In this document: one piece after another, positions 25,664 to 33,095 of the stretch | Layout of the letters: every line of letters begins with the position of its first letter | Numbering within the stretch: position 1 is the stretch's first letter | Assembly (NCBI GenBank): GCA_030157865.1 | Contig: JAOATY010000033.1 | Location: forward strand, 87,507-137,339 | DNA length: 49,833 nucleotides | Origin: Candidatus Nanopelagicales bacterium | GTDB lineage: Bacteria; Actinomycetota; Actinomycetes; S36-B12; UBA5976 | Direction: 5' to 3' | Notes under the pieces: model-generated | The model's database searches: none | What the model was told of the DNA's origin: nothing | Seen by the model: only the letters and a program-made list of their open reading frames with translations | Made by a program: the position numbers and the translations under genes

Positions 25664-26257
25664 GTGAAGATTCTTATCGTTGGCGCTAACGGACTACTTG
25701 GATCTGGAGCTGTTGCTGCCTTATCTGAAGGCAATGAAATCATCCAGGCCTCCCGAACTGGTGACGTATCCGTAGATTTAACTGATCCAAAGTCAATTAC
25801 AGCCATGTATGAAAAAGTTGGCAAAGTTGATGCCGTGATCTCTGCAACTGGCAAGGTCCCTTTCAAGACTCTTTCGGAATTAACTTTGGCTGATTACCAA
25901 TCAGGTATCGATGACAAAGTTTTGGGCCAAGTTGAGTTAGTTCGCCAAGGCCTTGACTACGTAAATGACGGTGGTTCGTTCACACTTACGACTGGCATTC
26001 TGGAACGCGCTGCGATTCCTACCGGAGTTGTTGCTTCACTTTCAAACGGTGCTTTGGAATCTTTCGTTATGGCTGCCGCCATTGAAATGCCGCGAGGAAT
26101 GCGAATCAACGTAGTTAGCCCAAGCGTTTTAGTTGAAGCGCCTGGCTACCACTCATACTTCGTCGGCTTTGAACAAGTGACGCTAGAAGCATGTGGTGTT
26201 GCTTATGCCGAAGCCGTAAATGGCACAACAAACGGTCACGTATTCAAAGTTGGTTAG
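25664..26257 (+). CDS. Short-chain dehydrogenase-like protein lacking the catalytic Tyr-Lys motif
   Basis: 197-aa Rossmann protein, shorter than classical SDRs. GANGLLGSGAVAAL at residues 7–20 is the nucleotide-binding loop. The position where YxxxK should follow the Ser strand reads VVASLSNGALESFV, so the Tyr and Lys are missing although the flanking pattern (ALESF, then MRINVVSPSVL) fits SDRs. It may therefore bind NADP without classical catalysis, or use other residues. The start is GTG at 25664 with AGAGGAG 7 bases upstream. Confidence 0.75.
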   Translation: MKILIVGANGLLGSGAVAALSEGNEIIQASRTGDVSVDLTDPKSITAMYEKVGKVDAVISATGKVPFKTLSELTLADYQSGIDDKVLGQVELVRQGLDYVNDGGSFTLTTGILERAAIPTGVVASLSNGALESFVMAAAIEMPRGMRINVVSPSVLVEAPGYHSYFVGFEQVTLEACGVAYAEAVNGTTNGHVFKVG

Positions 26258-26259
26258 TT

Positions 26260-27975
26260 CTAACGAGTAACGGGAACTACCTTTACGCCAGTTGTTTCCA
26301 GCAAGATCAATAGATCGTGCTCTTTACTTTGCGTAACTAGTTCAATCACACGTTCGGTTGGCCAAACTAACTCGCTTGCATCAGCTCGCTGCAAGAAGCT
26401 AACTTTTGCTCCCGTTGCTGCCTTTAACTCTTGAATAAGTTCTGGACTGTTTGGGCCAACTAGCAAAACATTAGTTACCGACTTGGCAAACGAGACTTCC
26501 ACCGACTTTTCATGACGGTAGATTTCCCAGTGATAGCCGGCAACAATGCCAGTGCTTACCAAGATGCCGATCGCAAAGCGCATCTCGCTAAAAGTATTTG
26601 CACCCAAGTTGGAACTTAAGATTCCATCAAAAAGTTGAACCACGATTGTGATCAACGAAACGATGGCTGCAATTCCGCCAACTCCAAAGAGCAAGAATAG
26701 GTAGATTCGCCTAACCGGTGAGCCATGCTCAGACTCAGGTGTAATCTTTGCAGTCTTTTGAATTCGACTCCAGAAGTGCCACCACACCGGACCCGCAACA
26801 AGAATTACAGTTCCTGCCCCAAGCAAAGTGTTGATTGCGCCTGCCCCAGCAAGAATGGCTTTTGCAGTTAGTGACTCAATTAGTGCGACTATGACGATTG
26901 AAATTCCGACTGCGCTTGCAATCAAACTAATTGCAGATACTAAGTATTCGTATGTTCGCTGAACATCCGTACGTTCGGACTTATTTGGTAGCAATGACTT
27001 GTGATACCACCAGAACAAAAATCCTGCGAATGCCGTCGCTATGGATTGCGGAGTGCTTGCGAAATGATCAGCCGCATTTTGAGTTGATGGTTCACCGATG
27101 AACCAAACCAGAATTCGATATAGCGAAACACTTAATGACGTAATGGCTATTACTAAAGTTCCACCCACGCCCGCTATCAATACGTAAGCAAGCCATAAAG
27201 TGTCGGATTGAATTTTGTTTGCATTCTTAATCCAGTAATAGAACCAAAGGCCGCCGGAAACAGCCAAAGTTCCTAAGCCAATTCTTGTTGGATTATCCGG
27301 TGAAACCATTGCCAACTGCTGTGAATCAAAGAACATTGGCTGGCTAAGTAGCAGTGCTAGAACGCCCGTTAAAACCTGAACTAATCCGATCAGGGCAGCA
27401 AGAGCTGTTATGAATGATCCAACAAAGTACTGAATCCGGAAATCGTTTTTAGGGATCACGGAGTTGGAAATCTTCAAAACAATAATCCAAGCACTACCCC
27501 AGACAATTGCTCGACCTAGCGATGATCCCAATACTTCATCGTCATTAATCACGTTGTGAATTGCTGCGATGGTTGAGGCTAAGAAAACTAGAAGTGAAAC
27601 GATCGCAGCTAAAGTAGCAAAGAATGTTGGAATTAATCCATGAGTTTCACTTGGATTTTCCTTAATTGAATTTCTTAGCCAAACCGAGATTCCAGCAAGT
27701 AGCGGGCCGCCTACAACGACAAATGCCAAGTTGCTAGCCAGAGAACTTTGATCGGTGGAAACTATGTTCGAAAAATCAAGTGCTCGGCTTAACAGTCCAG
27801 CTAATCCAACCGTGACAACCATAAACAAGCCAAAGGCAAGGGCGTACTGAAAAAATTGACGAACTGGTTGCGCGGTGGTATTCGATGAGGCGACGTGATG
27901 TGATGCCTTACGCACTACGGCGACGACCACTGCAATCATGATCAGCAGTGGTACGAGTGAGAATAAAACTGCCAT
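26260..27975 (-). CDS. Multi-pass membrane protein built from repeated DUF5671-like modules
   Basis: 571-aa integral membrane protein. About five similar modules occur, each starting with a charged/aromatic stretch and a long hydrophobic segment: RQFFQYALAFGLFM near residue 40, then QYFVGSFITALAAL, LWLAYVLIAGVGG, YEYLVSAISLIASA and RRIYLFLLFGVGG. Between them lie glycine-rich hydrophobic helices, about 15 in all. The C-terminal 70 residues are soluble. The pattern recalls DUF5671, whose function is unknown. Its ATG overlaps the upstream gene's stop by one base (TAATG), so expression is coupled to that secreted/anchored protein. Confidence 0.7.
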   Translation of the reverse strand: MAVLFSLVPLLIMIAVVVAVVRKASHHVASSNTTAQPVRQFFQYALAFGLFMVVTVGLAGLLSRALDFSNIVSTDQSSLASNLAFVVVGGPLLAGISVWLRNSIKENPSETHGLIPTFFATLAAIVSLLVFLASTIAAIHNVINDDEVLGSSLGRAIVWGSAWIIVLKISNSVIPKNDFRIQYFVGSFITALAALIGLVQVLTGVLALLLSQPMFFDSQQLAMVSPDNPTRIGLGTLAVSGGLWFYYWIKNANKIQSDTLWLAYVLIAGVGGTLVIAITSLSVSLYRILVWFIGEPSTQNAADHFASTPQSIATAFAGFLFWWYHKSLLPNKSERTDVQRTYEYLVSAISLIASAVGISIVIVALIESLTAKAILAGAGAINTLLGAGTVILVAGPVWWHFWSRIQKTAKITPESEHGSPVRRIYLFLLFGVGGIAAIVSLITIVVQLFDGILSSNLGANTFSEMRFAIGILVSTGIVAGYHWEIYRHEKSVEVSFAKSVTNVLLVGPNSPELIQELKAATGAKVSFLQRADASELVWPTERVIELVTQSKEHDLLILLETTGVKVVPVTR

Positions 27976-28418
27976 TACTTGTACTCACCGCCACACTCAT
28001 AGTTTGGCCACGGTATGCCAGCGATCTTCCAGCCTGAATCATCTTTAACAAGTTGGAACGTTTGAGTCTCCGTGTAGGTACTTCCAAATGGATCACCGTT
28101 AGAAGTTTCAATCTTTACGGTGACTTTTGCTGAGGTCGCGGTCTCTGTTGTGTCAGATAGTCCGATACGTAATGAGTCTTGAATGTAAGCACGATCAAAG
28201 TCATCTGCGGTGCACTTTGAGTCAGAAGCCAAGAATGACTTTGCCTGTTCAAAGTCCCTGTCGATAGCGGCAGTTAGATACTGCTGAACCACGCCTTCTG
28301 GTGAACTCTTATCAAGTTCGGCGGTTGGTTCCTTAACTGCAAGCACCACAATTACGGCAATAATTGCGATCGCTGCTACTACGATCCCGAGGACTCTGTT
28401 TGCGCGTTTTTCACTCAT
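27975..28418 (-). CDS. Membrane-anchored protein with an NTF2/DUF4878-like extracellular domain
   Basis: 147-aa protein with one N-terminal membrane segment (residues 9–27) and an external domain. PEGVVQQYLTAAIDRDFEQAKSF near residues 40–62, then alternating strands (TVKIETSNGD..., QTFQLVKDDSGWKIAGI) and the closing W-K-I resemble NTF2-like or lumazine-binding-like folds in secreted lipoproteins. Cys69 and a Cys in the last ten residues could form a disulfide. TAATG couples it to the repeat membrane protein, so the two probably work together. Function is unknown. Confidence 0.7.
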   Translation of the reverse strand: MSEKRANRVLGIVVAAIAIIAVIVVLAVKEPTAELDKSSPEGVVQQYLTAAIDRDFEQAKSFLASDSKCTADDFDRAYIQDSLRIGLSDTTETATSAKVTVKIETSNGDPFGSTYTETQTFQLVKDDSGWKIAGIPWPNYECGGEYK

Positions 28419-28503
28419 ATTTTCAGGCTACGCCCGCAAGTGACCAAAAGCAAAGTCATAAAACCGCCTAACTTGTAGTCTTTTCTCAACAGATTGAGGA
28501 ACC

Positions 28504-30537
28504 GTGAGCACTGATCCGCTTTTAACTCCCTTCACAATGAAGAATCTGACATTGCGAAATCGCATCGTCAGCACTTCACATGAACCTTCATATAGTGAAG
28601 ATGGCTTACCTAAAGATCGTTATCGTGCGTATCACGTTGCTAAAGCCAAAGGTGGCGTTGGTCTAACCATGATCGGCGGCAGCGCTATCGTTAGCCGCGA
28701 AAGCGCACCAGCGTTTGGCAACCTCCAACTTTGGAAAGATGAAACTGTTCACTGGCTTCGACTTCTAACTGATGAAGTGCACGATAACGGTGCTGCAGTC
28801 ATGATTCAGCTGACGCATTTAGGTCACCGCAGTAGTAGTTACTCAGGCGACTGGCTGCCCACAATTTCCGTAAGTGCTGTGCGAGAGCGAGCCCATAGGT
28901 CATTCACTAAAGAAGCCGAAGATTGGGACATGGATCGCATTAAGGCTGACTATGTAAGTGCGGCTCAGCGCTGCGTTGAAGCTGGCATGGATGGAATCGA
29001 TTTGATGATCCACGGTCACTACCTTGATTCATTTATGACACCGTTTTGGAATCAACGTACGGATGAATTTGGTGGCTCACATGAAAATCGAATGCGCTAT
29101 CCGCTTGAAGTTATCAAGGCAATTCGGGCAGCAGTTCCAGAAGACTTCATAATCAGTGCGCGGATGAGTTTTGATGAACTTCGCGAAAATGGTCTTGGTC
29201 CTGGCGAATTGCTAACAGTTGCCCAAGACATCATCGATGAAGGCGTGGATGTCATCAGCGCACTTGGTGGTGCGATTGATTCTGATTCACGATTGACTCG
29301 AATGATTCCAATTATGGGAATGGCGTCCGCTCCGCATTTGGAGCTGATCGGTGAGATGAAACAAAAGTTGAATGTTCCAGTCATGCATGCTGGAAAGATC
29401 GCTGATGTTGCTACCGCTCGATACGCGATTGAAGCAGGGCTATTGGACTTAGTCGGAATGACTAGAGCGCTGATTGCTGATCCATACCTGCCAACAAAGA
29501 TTGCAAACAAAACTGAAGATCAAATTCGACCTTGTGTTGGCGCGAGTATGTGCATCGATGGCATCTACACCGCAGGCGCTGCGTTCTGTATTCATAATCC
29601 TTCAACGGGCCGCGAACTTGAACTGCCGCAAACCATTGATGCAGCAAAGGCGAAGCGGAATGTTGCTGTAGTTGGTGGTGGTCCAGGTGGACTAGAAGCT
29701 GCGCGTACTCTGGCGGAAAAGGGTCACACCGTTACCTTGTTTGAAGCAAACGATTCATTAGGTGGCCAAATAAACATTGCGATTCGCGCACCTCGCCGGC
29801 GAGACTTGCAAGGAATTACTGATTGGCGAACTCAAGAGTTAAAACGTCTTGGGGTCACCGTGAAATTGAATTCTTATGTTGAAGCATCAGATCTTTCTGA
29901 TGCTGGTTTTGATGCAATTGTGGTTGCAACTGGTGGCATGCCAAAGGCGCTAGAAATTCCTGGTGGAAATCACGTCGTAGAAAGTTGGGATGTTCTAAGC
30001 GGATCAAAACGTGTCACTGGCGACGTCCTTATTTATGACGATCACGGTGGAAATCAGGCTTTAGATTTGGCCGAGAACTTGGCGCAGTCGGGCGCAAACG
30101 TGGAATTAGTTACGCCAGAACGAAACATGTCTGTTGATGTTGGTGGCATGGTTGCTTCGGCTTACTTCAAATCCCTAACTGCGCTGGGTGTCAAGTTCAC
30201 TATCTTGCGTGAGTTAAAGCGAATCGAAAAGAATTCTGACGGCACATTCACTGCCTACCTAGGTATGGAAGATGAGGCCTGGGAAGAATCTCGAGTTGTT
30301 AATGCTGTCGTTGCCGAAACTGGAACTACAGCAATCAGTGATGTATATGACGAACTAGTCTCACTTTCCTCCAATGGTGGCGAGGTAGAGATCGAAGCCT
30401 TAATTCATGGTCGAGAACAAAGTTCAATTCGAAATCCTGATGGAAAGTTTCAAGTTTTCCGAATTGGTGACGCGATCTCTAGTCGAGGAATTCACTCCGC
30501 AATCCTTGATGCAGCCCGAGTTTGTCGCGGAATCTGA
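28504..30537 (+). CDS. OYE/TMADH-type flavoprotein, DgcA/N-methylproline-demethylase-like
   Basis: 677-aa fused flavoprotein: an N-terminal FMN-binding (beta/alpha)8 barrel to about residue 335, a cysteine cluster, then an FAD/NAD(P) half from about 385 (VAVVGGGPGGLEAARTL). The cluster reads Cys344-VGASM-Cys350-11-Cys362, lacking the Cys at position 347 (Ala) present in FadH and trimethylamine dehydrogenase. From memory, DgcA and N-methylproline-demethylase-like proteins share CVGA, so this may be family-typical. The likely reaction is oxidative N-demethylation of a methylated amine such as dimethylglycine; 2,4-dienoyl-CoA reductase is less likely. Start GTG, with GAGGAA upstream. Confidence 0.75.
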   Translation: MSTDPLLTPFTMKNLTLRNRIVSTSHEPSYSEDGLPKDRYRAYHVAKAKGGVGLTMIGGSAIVSRESAPAFGNLQLWKDETVHWLRLLTDEVHDNGAAVMIQLTHLGHRSSSYSGDWLPTISVSAVRERAHRSFTKEAEDWDMDRIKADYVSAAQRCVEAGMDGIDLMIHGHYLDSFMTPFWNQRTDEFGGSHENRMRYPLEVIKAIRAAVPEDFIISARMSFDELRENGLGPGELLTVAQDIIDEGVDVISALGGAIDSDSRLTRMIPIMGMASAPHLELIGEMKQKLNVPVMHAGKIADVATARYAIEAGLLDLVGMTRALIADPYLPTKIANKTEDQIRPCVGASMCIDGIYTAGAAFCIHNPSTGRELELPQTIDAAKAKRNVAVVGGGPGGLEAARTLAEKGHTVTLFEANDSLGGQINIAIRAPRRRDLQGITDWRTQELKRLGVTVKLNSYVEASDLSDAGFDAIVVATGGMPKALEIPGGNHVVESWDVLSGSKRVTGDVLIYDDHGGNQALDLAENLAQSGANVELVTPERNMSVDVGGMVASAYFKSLTALGVKFTILRELKRIEKNSDGTFTAYLGMEDEAWEESRVVNAVVAETGTTAISDVYDELVSLSSNGGEVEIEALIHGREQSSIRNPDGKFQVFRIGDAISSRGIHSAILDAARVCRGI

Positions 30538-30589
30538 GTCAATTTCTATAAAGTCTGCACTTCCACAAAAAGTGACTTAACTTGTAAGT

Positions 30590-31594
30590 ATGTTGTTCAA
30601 AAGGTTCCCATTAGTTCTTGTAGCCGCCCTATTAGTTGCAGGTTGCGCCGGACAAACAGAATCTTCAGGCTCTTCAGCGCCTAGTGGCGAGCCTGGCCTT
30701 CCATCGGCTTCAGCTACTCCTGAAGAAGTGTTTGATCCAGTTTCATTACCTGCGCTCATGCAAACCGAAATTACTGGAACCGATTTAGTAGTTGGCGATG
30801 CCATCGGCAGTACTGCTAACTACACAAGACATCCGATTACTTATAAAGCAAATGAATTCACAATCTCAGGAATCATAAACATTCCAAAAGGTGATGGACC
30901 TTTCCCAACTTTGGTGCTGGGGCATGGATACATCGATCCTGCAATTTACACATCTGGACGTGGCCTCAAGCGTGAGCAAGATTACTTAGCCAACCAAGGT
31001 TACATAGTCCTACATACTGATTATCGAAATCATGCTGGAAGTGACGATGATCCAAACATCGACTCGACCTTACGTTTGGGTTACACAATTGATGTGATCG
31101 CTGCTGCTCGCGCACTTCGTGCCTCAGGACTACCGCAAGTTGATACTGAAAAGATTGGTTACCTGGGTCGATCAATGGGTGGCGGAATTGGTTACAACGT
31201 TGCCACTGTTGCTCCAAATGAATATGACGCAATTGTTTTGTATGCACCAGTGAGCGCTAACTACGTTGATAACTTCATCAAATGGGGGCGAGACATGCCT
31301 GCAGTTGGAAACCCAATTATTGAAAGATTTGGGAGTCCGGAAGATACCCCGAAGTTTTGGGCCGGGATCTCAGCGGAAAACTACTTCGACAAGATTGATG
31401 ACCCAATTATGATTCATCATGGTTCCAATGATGAAACTTGCCAGTTGGCTTGGTCAGAACGAGCAGCAAGTCAGATGCAAGCGCTGGATAAGGATGTGAT
31501 TCTTCATATTTATGAAGGTGAGCAACATGCATTTGGACCTCAGTGGGAATTGTCGATGCAGCGAAGTGTGGAGTTTTTCCAGCAGAACTTGTAA
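30590..31594 (+). CDS. Secreted lipoprotein alpha/beta hydrolase
   Basis: 334-aa predicted lipoprotein. The signal MLFKRFPLVLVAALLVAG ends in the lipobox LVAGC, so the lipid-anchored residue is Cys19; a Ser/Gly/Pro-rich linker follows. The hydrolase domain begins near residue 75. The nucleophile is Ser195 in GRSMGG, with His expected in EGEQHAFGP and Asp in the HHGSNDETC stretch. It resembles DLH/prolyl-peptidase-like (S9) hydrolases. It would act at the outer face of the membrane on an ester or peptide. No clear terminator precedes the tRNA gene. Confidence 0.85.
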   Translation: MLFKRFPLVLVAALLVAGCAGQTESSGSSAPSGEPGLPSASATPEEVFDPVSLPALMQTEITGTDLVVGDAIGSTANYTRHPITYKANEFTISGIINIPKGDGPFPTLVLGHGYIDPAIYTSGRGLKREQDYLANQGYIVLHTDYRNHAGSDDDPNIDSTLRLGYTIDVIAAARALRASGLPQVDTEKIGYLGRSMGGGIGYNVATVAPNEYDAIVLYAPVSANYVDNFIKWGRDMPAVGNPIIERFGSPEDTPKFWAGISAENYFDKIDDPIMIHHGSNDETCQLAWSERAASQMQALDKDVILHIYEGEQHAFGPQWELSMQRSVEFFQQNL

Positions 31595-31610
31595 TCGCTT
31601 GATTTTCTTC

Positions 31611-31636
31611 AGAGCCACCTGTCAGAGCCACCTGTC
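31611..31636. repeat. 13-bp tandem duplication covering the 3' end of tRNA-Thr
   Basis: AGAGCCACCTGTC occurs twice without a gap, at 31611–31623 and 31624–31636. The second copy overlaps the acceptor end of the tRNA-Thr gene (3' strand of the acceptor stem), and the first lies just beyond it. It could be replication slippage, or a remnant of an insertion event at a tRNA end. No integrase gene is nearby. Confidence 0.7.
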
Positions 31637-31697
31637 AGATTTGAACTGACGACCTACGCATTACGAGTGCGTTGCTCTACCCCTGAGCTAAGGTGGC
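31626..31697 (-). tRNA. tRNA-Thr (anticodon CGT)
   Basis: Full cloverleaf on the minus strand. Acceptor GCCACCT pairs with AGGTGGC; the D arm is GCTCAGGGGTAGAGC; the anticodon stem ACGCA/TGCGT closes loop CTCGTAA with anticodon CGT (reads ACG); the T arm GTCAG-TTCAAAT-CTGAC is perfect. The discriminator is T and CCA is not encoded, as is common in actinobacteria. tRNA-Thr near holB/topA also occurs in Streptomyces. Confidence 0.95.
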
Positions 31698-31733
31698 TTG
31701 TCGCATGCGCAACTTTGTCATTCTAATCGAAAC

Positions 31734-32336
31734 TTATGAGGCTGACTTTCGATTGATTGCCTTTAGTCCCTCACGCTTCGCGAGTGGTGTTAACTCGGGA
31801 TGATCCTTAACAAACTTCTTTACAGCTTTTGGATCGATGTAGGAATAGCTTCGTAGTGCCCAACCAAGTCCCTTAGCAATAAAGAACTCTTTTTTCTCGG
31901 TCTGCACTTCGCATAAGGCGAATAGTCGTTTGCTATTTGTTTTAGTTCTTAGTGTTAGTTGATGGATGAGGGCTGATCGCACTAGCCAAATGTTTTTGCT
32001 CTTGATCCACTCAAACATGGTTGATTCAAGTTCAGGATTTGCAGCCACCACTATTTCCACTGAGGTGCGCACTGAATCAACTGTGTCCCACCATGACTTA
32101 TTAGTAATGAACCACTTGGCATCACGCTTCACGTAAGCAGGCGAAAATCGCTTAGCATTCTTAGCCAATATGTCACAGGCAATGTATTGAAATTCCCGTT
32201 CCGGCTGGGCCCAAAGTTCTTTACATAGCGAAACGATTTCCTTTTCGGATAGCTCCTTTGAGGCTAGAACTATCTCTTTGCCGAGTTCCCGTCGTAACGG
32301 AGTCTTAATTCCAAAGAATTCAAATTGATTGCGCAT
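31734..32336 (-). CDS. AlkD-like DNA alkylation repair protein (DNA glycosylase family)
   Basis: 200-aa all-helical HEAT-repeat-like protein of the AlkD family, which removes bulky or cationic alkylated bases such as 3-methyladenine and 7-methylguanine. Motifs are FFGIKTPLRRELGKEI near residue 7, EREFQYIACDILAKNAKR at 50–67, WDTVDSVRT at 79–87, WLVRSALIHQLTLR at about 114–127 and KGLGWALRSYSYIDPKAVKKFV near the C-terminus. No SD is seen; instead a stable hairpin sits 8 bp upstream of the ATG at 32336. Works alone; a second alkyl repair gene, ogt, is in the window at 4320. Confidence 0.85.
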   Translation of the reverse strand: MRNQFEFFGIKTPLRRELGKEIVLASKELSEKEIVSLCKELWAQPEREFQYIACDILAKNAKRFSPAYVKRDAKWFITNKSWWDTVDSVRTSVEIVVAANPELESTMFEWIKSKNIWLVRSALIHQLTLRTKTNSKRLFALCEVQTEKKEFFIAKGLGWALRSYSYIDPKAVKKFVKDHPELTPLAKREGLKAINRKSAS

Positions 32337-32343
32337 GTAGGCA

Positions 32344-32360
32344 GCCGCGCCTTGCGCGGC
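32344..32360. other. GC-rich hairpin directly upstream of the AlkD-like gene
   Basis: GCCGCGC-CTT-GCGCGGC is a perfect 7-bp stem with a 3-base loop in an otherwise AT-rich stretch, 8 bp from the ATG. It occupies the place of a ribosome binding site and might limit translation. A relic of a dispersed repeat is another explanation. Confidence 0.4.
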
Positions 32361-32438
32361 CTATAGATCTGCAGCTTTTTCGAATTTAGTTCTTAGCTGT
32401 TTTACATGATTTGTCATGCTGTAATCAAAAACTAATTG

Positions 32439-33035
32439 CTACTTCAGCCAGAAATCTTGCCAGCGAACAAAAATCAAAGCCATGATGATCAGGTACGACG
32501 CACCAACAAGAATCCACTTCAACGCAACGACTATTTCGGAAAGTGATTTCCTAAAACTTAAACGTTCGCTCGCAAGGTTGTCAGTTGTTACTTGCCAGAA
32601 GATTGGGATTGTTACCGCCCAAACCACCATGCACCATGGGCAAAGCGCACCAATTACATAAAGGCTTTGGCTTACTAACCAGATGACAAAAACCATTCCA
32701 GCCAATGCGCCAATGTTTAGACCAAGCCACATTGATCGCGGAAGTTCAACTCCTGCAAATAGCAGGGCGCCAAACATAATCACAATAGTGAAACCAATTA
32801 CACCTAGAACTGGATTCGGAAATCCAAAGACCGATGCTTGTTCCGTGCTGATAACCGAACCGCAGGACAGAATCGGATTGATGTCACAGTTAGGTACGTA
32901 ATCAGGATTACTCAAAACGCCGATCTTTTGAACGATCAATTCAATGGAGGCAAAGATTCCAATGATTCCGCCGATGACAAGGATCCAGGCAGTCTGGCGA
33001 TACGAGCGAGCTTGGCTCTCTACTTCAGTTTCCAT
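32439..33035 (-). CDS. Vitamin K epoxide reductase family (VKOR) membrane protein
   Basis: 198-aa membrane protein with about five segments (13–33, 70–92, 104–122, 128–150 and 172–192). Redox cysteines of VKOR are present: Cys50 and Cys58 (NCDINPILSCGSV) on the external loop and the CPWC active site at 132–135. It reoxidises a DsbA-like thiol oxidase using menaquinone, supporting disulfide formation in exported proteins. The fused thioredoxin domain found in some relatives is absent, so a separate DsbA must be encoded elsewhere. Confidence 0.92.
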   Translation of the reverse strand: METEVESQARSYRQTAWILVIGGIIGIFASIELIVQKIGVLSNPDYVPNCDINPILSCGSVISTEQASVFGFPNPVLGVIGFTIVIMFGALLFAGVELPRSMWLGLNIGALAGMVFVIWLVSQSLYVIGALCPWCMVVWAVTIPIFWQVTTDNLASERLSFRKSLSEIVVALKWILVGASYLIIMALIFVRWQDFWLK

Positions 33036-33095
33036 TAGTTAACTTCCACTTCTGCTGGACACACTTTCAACTCTAATGCACTTAGCCAGCCTGGC

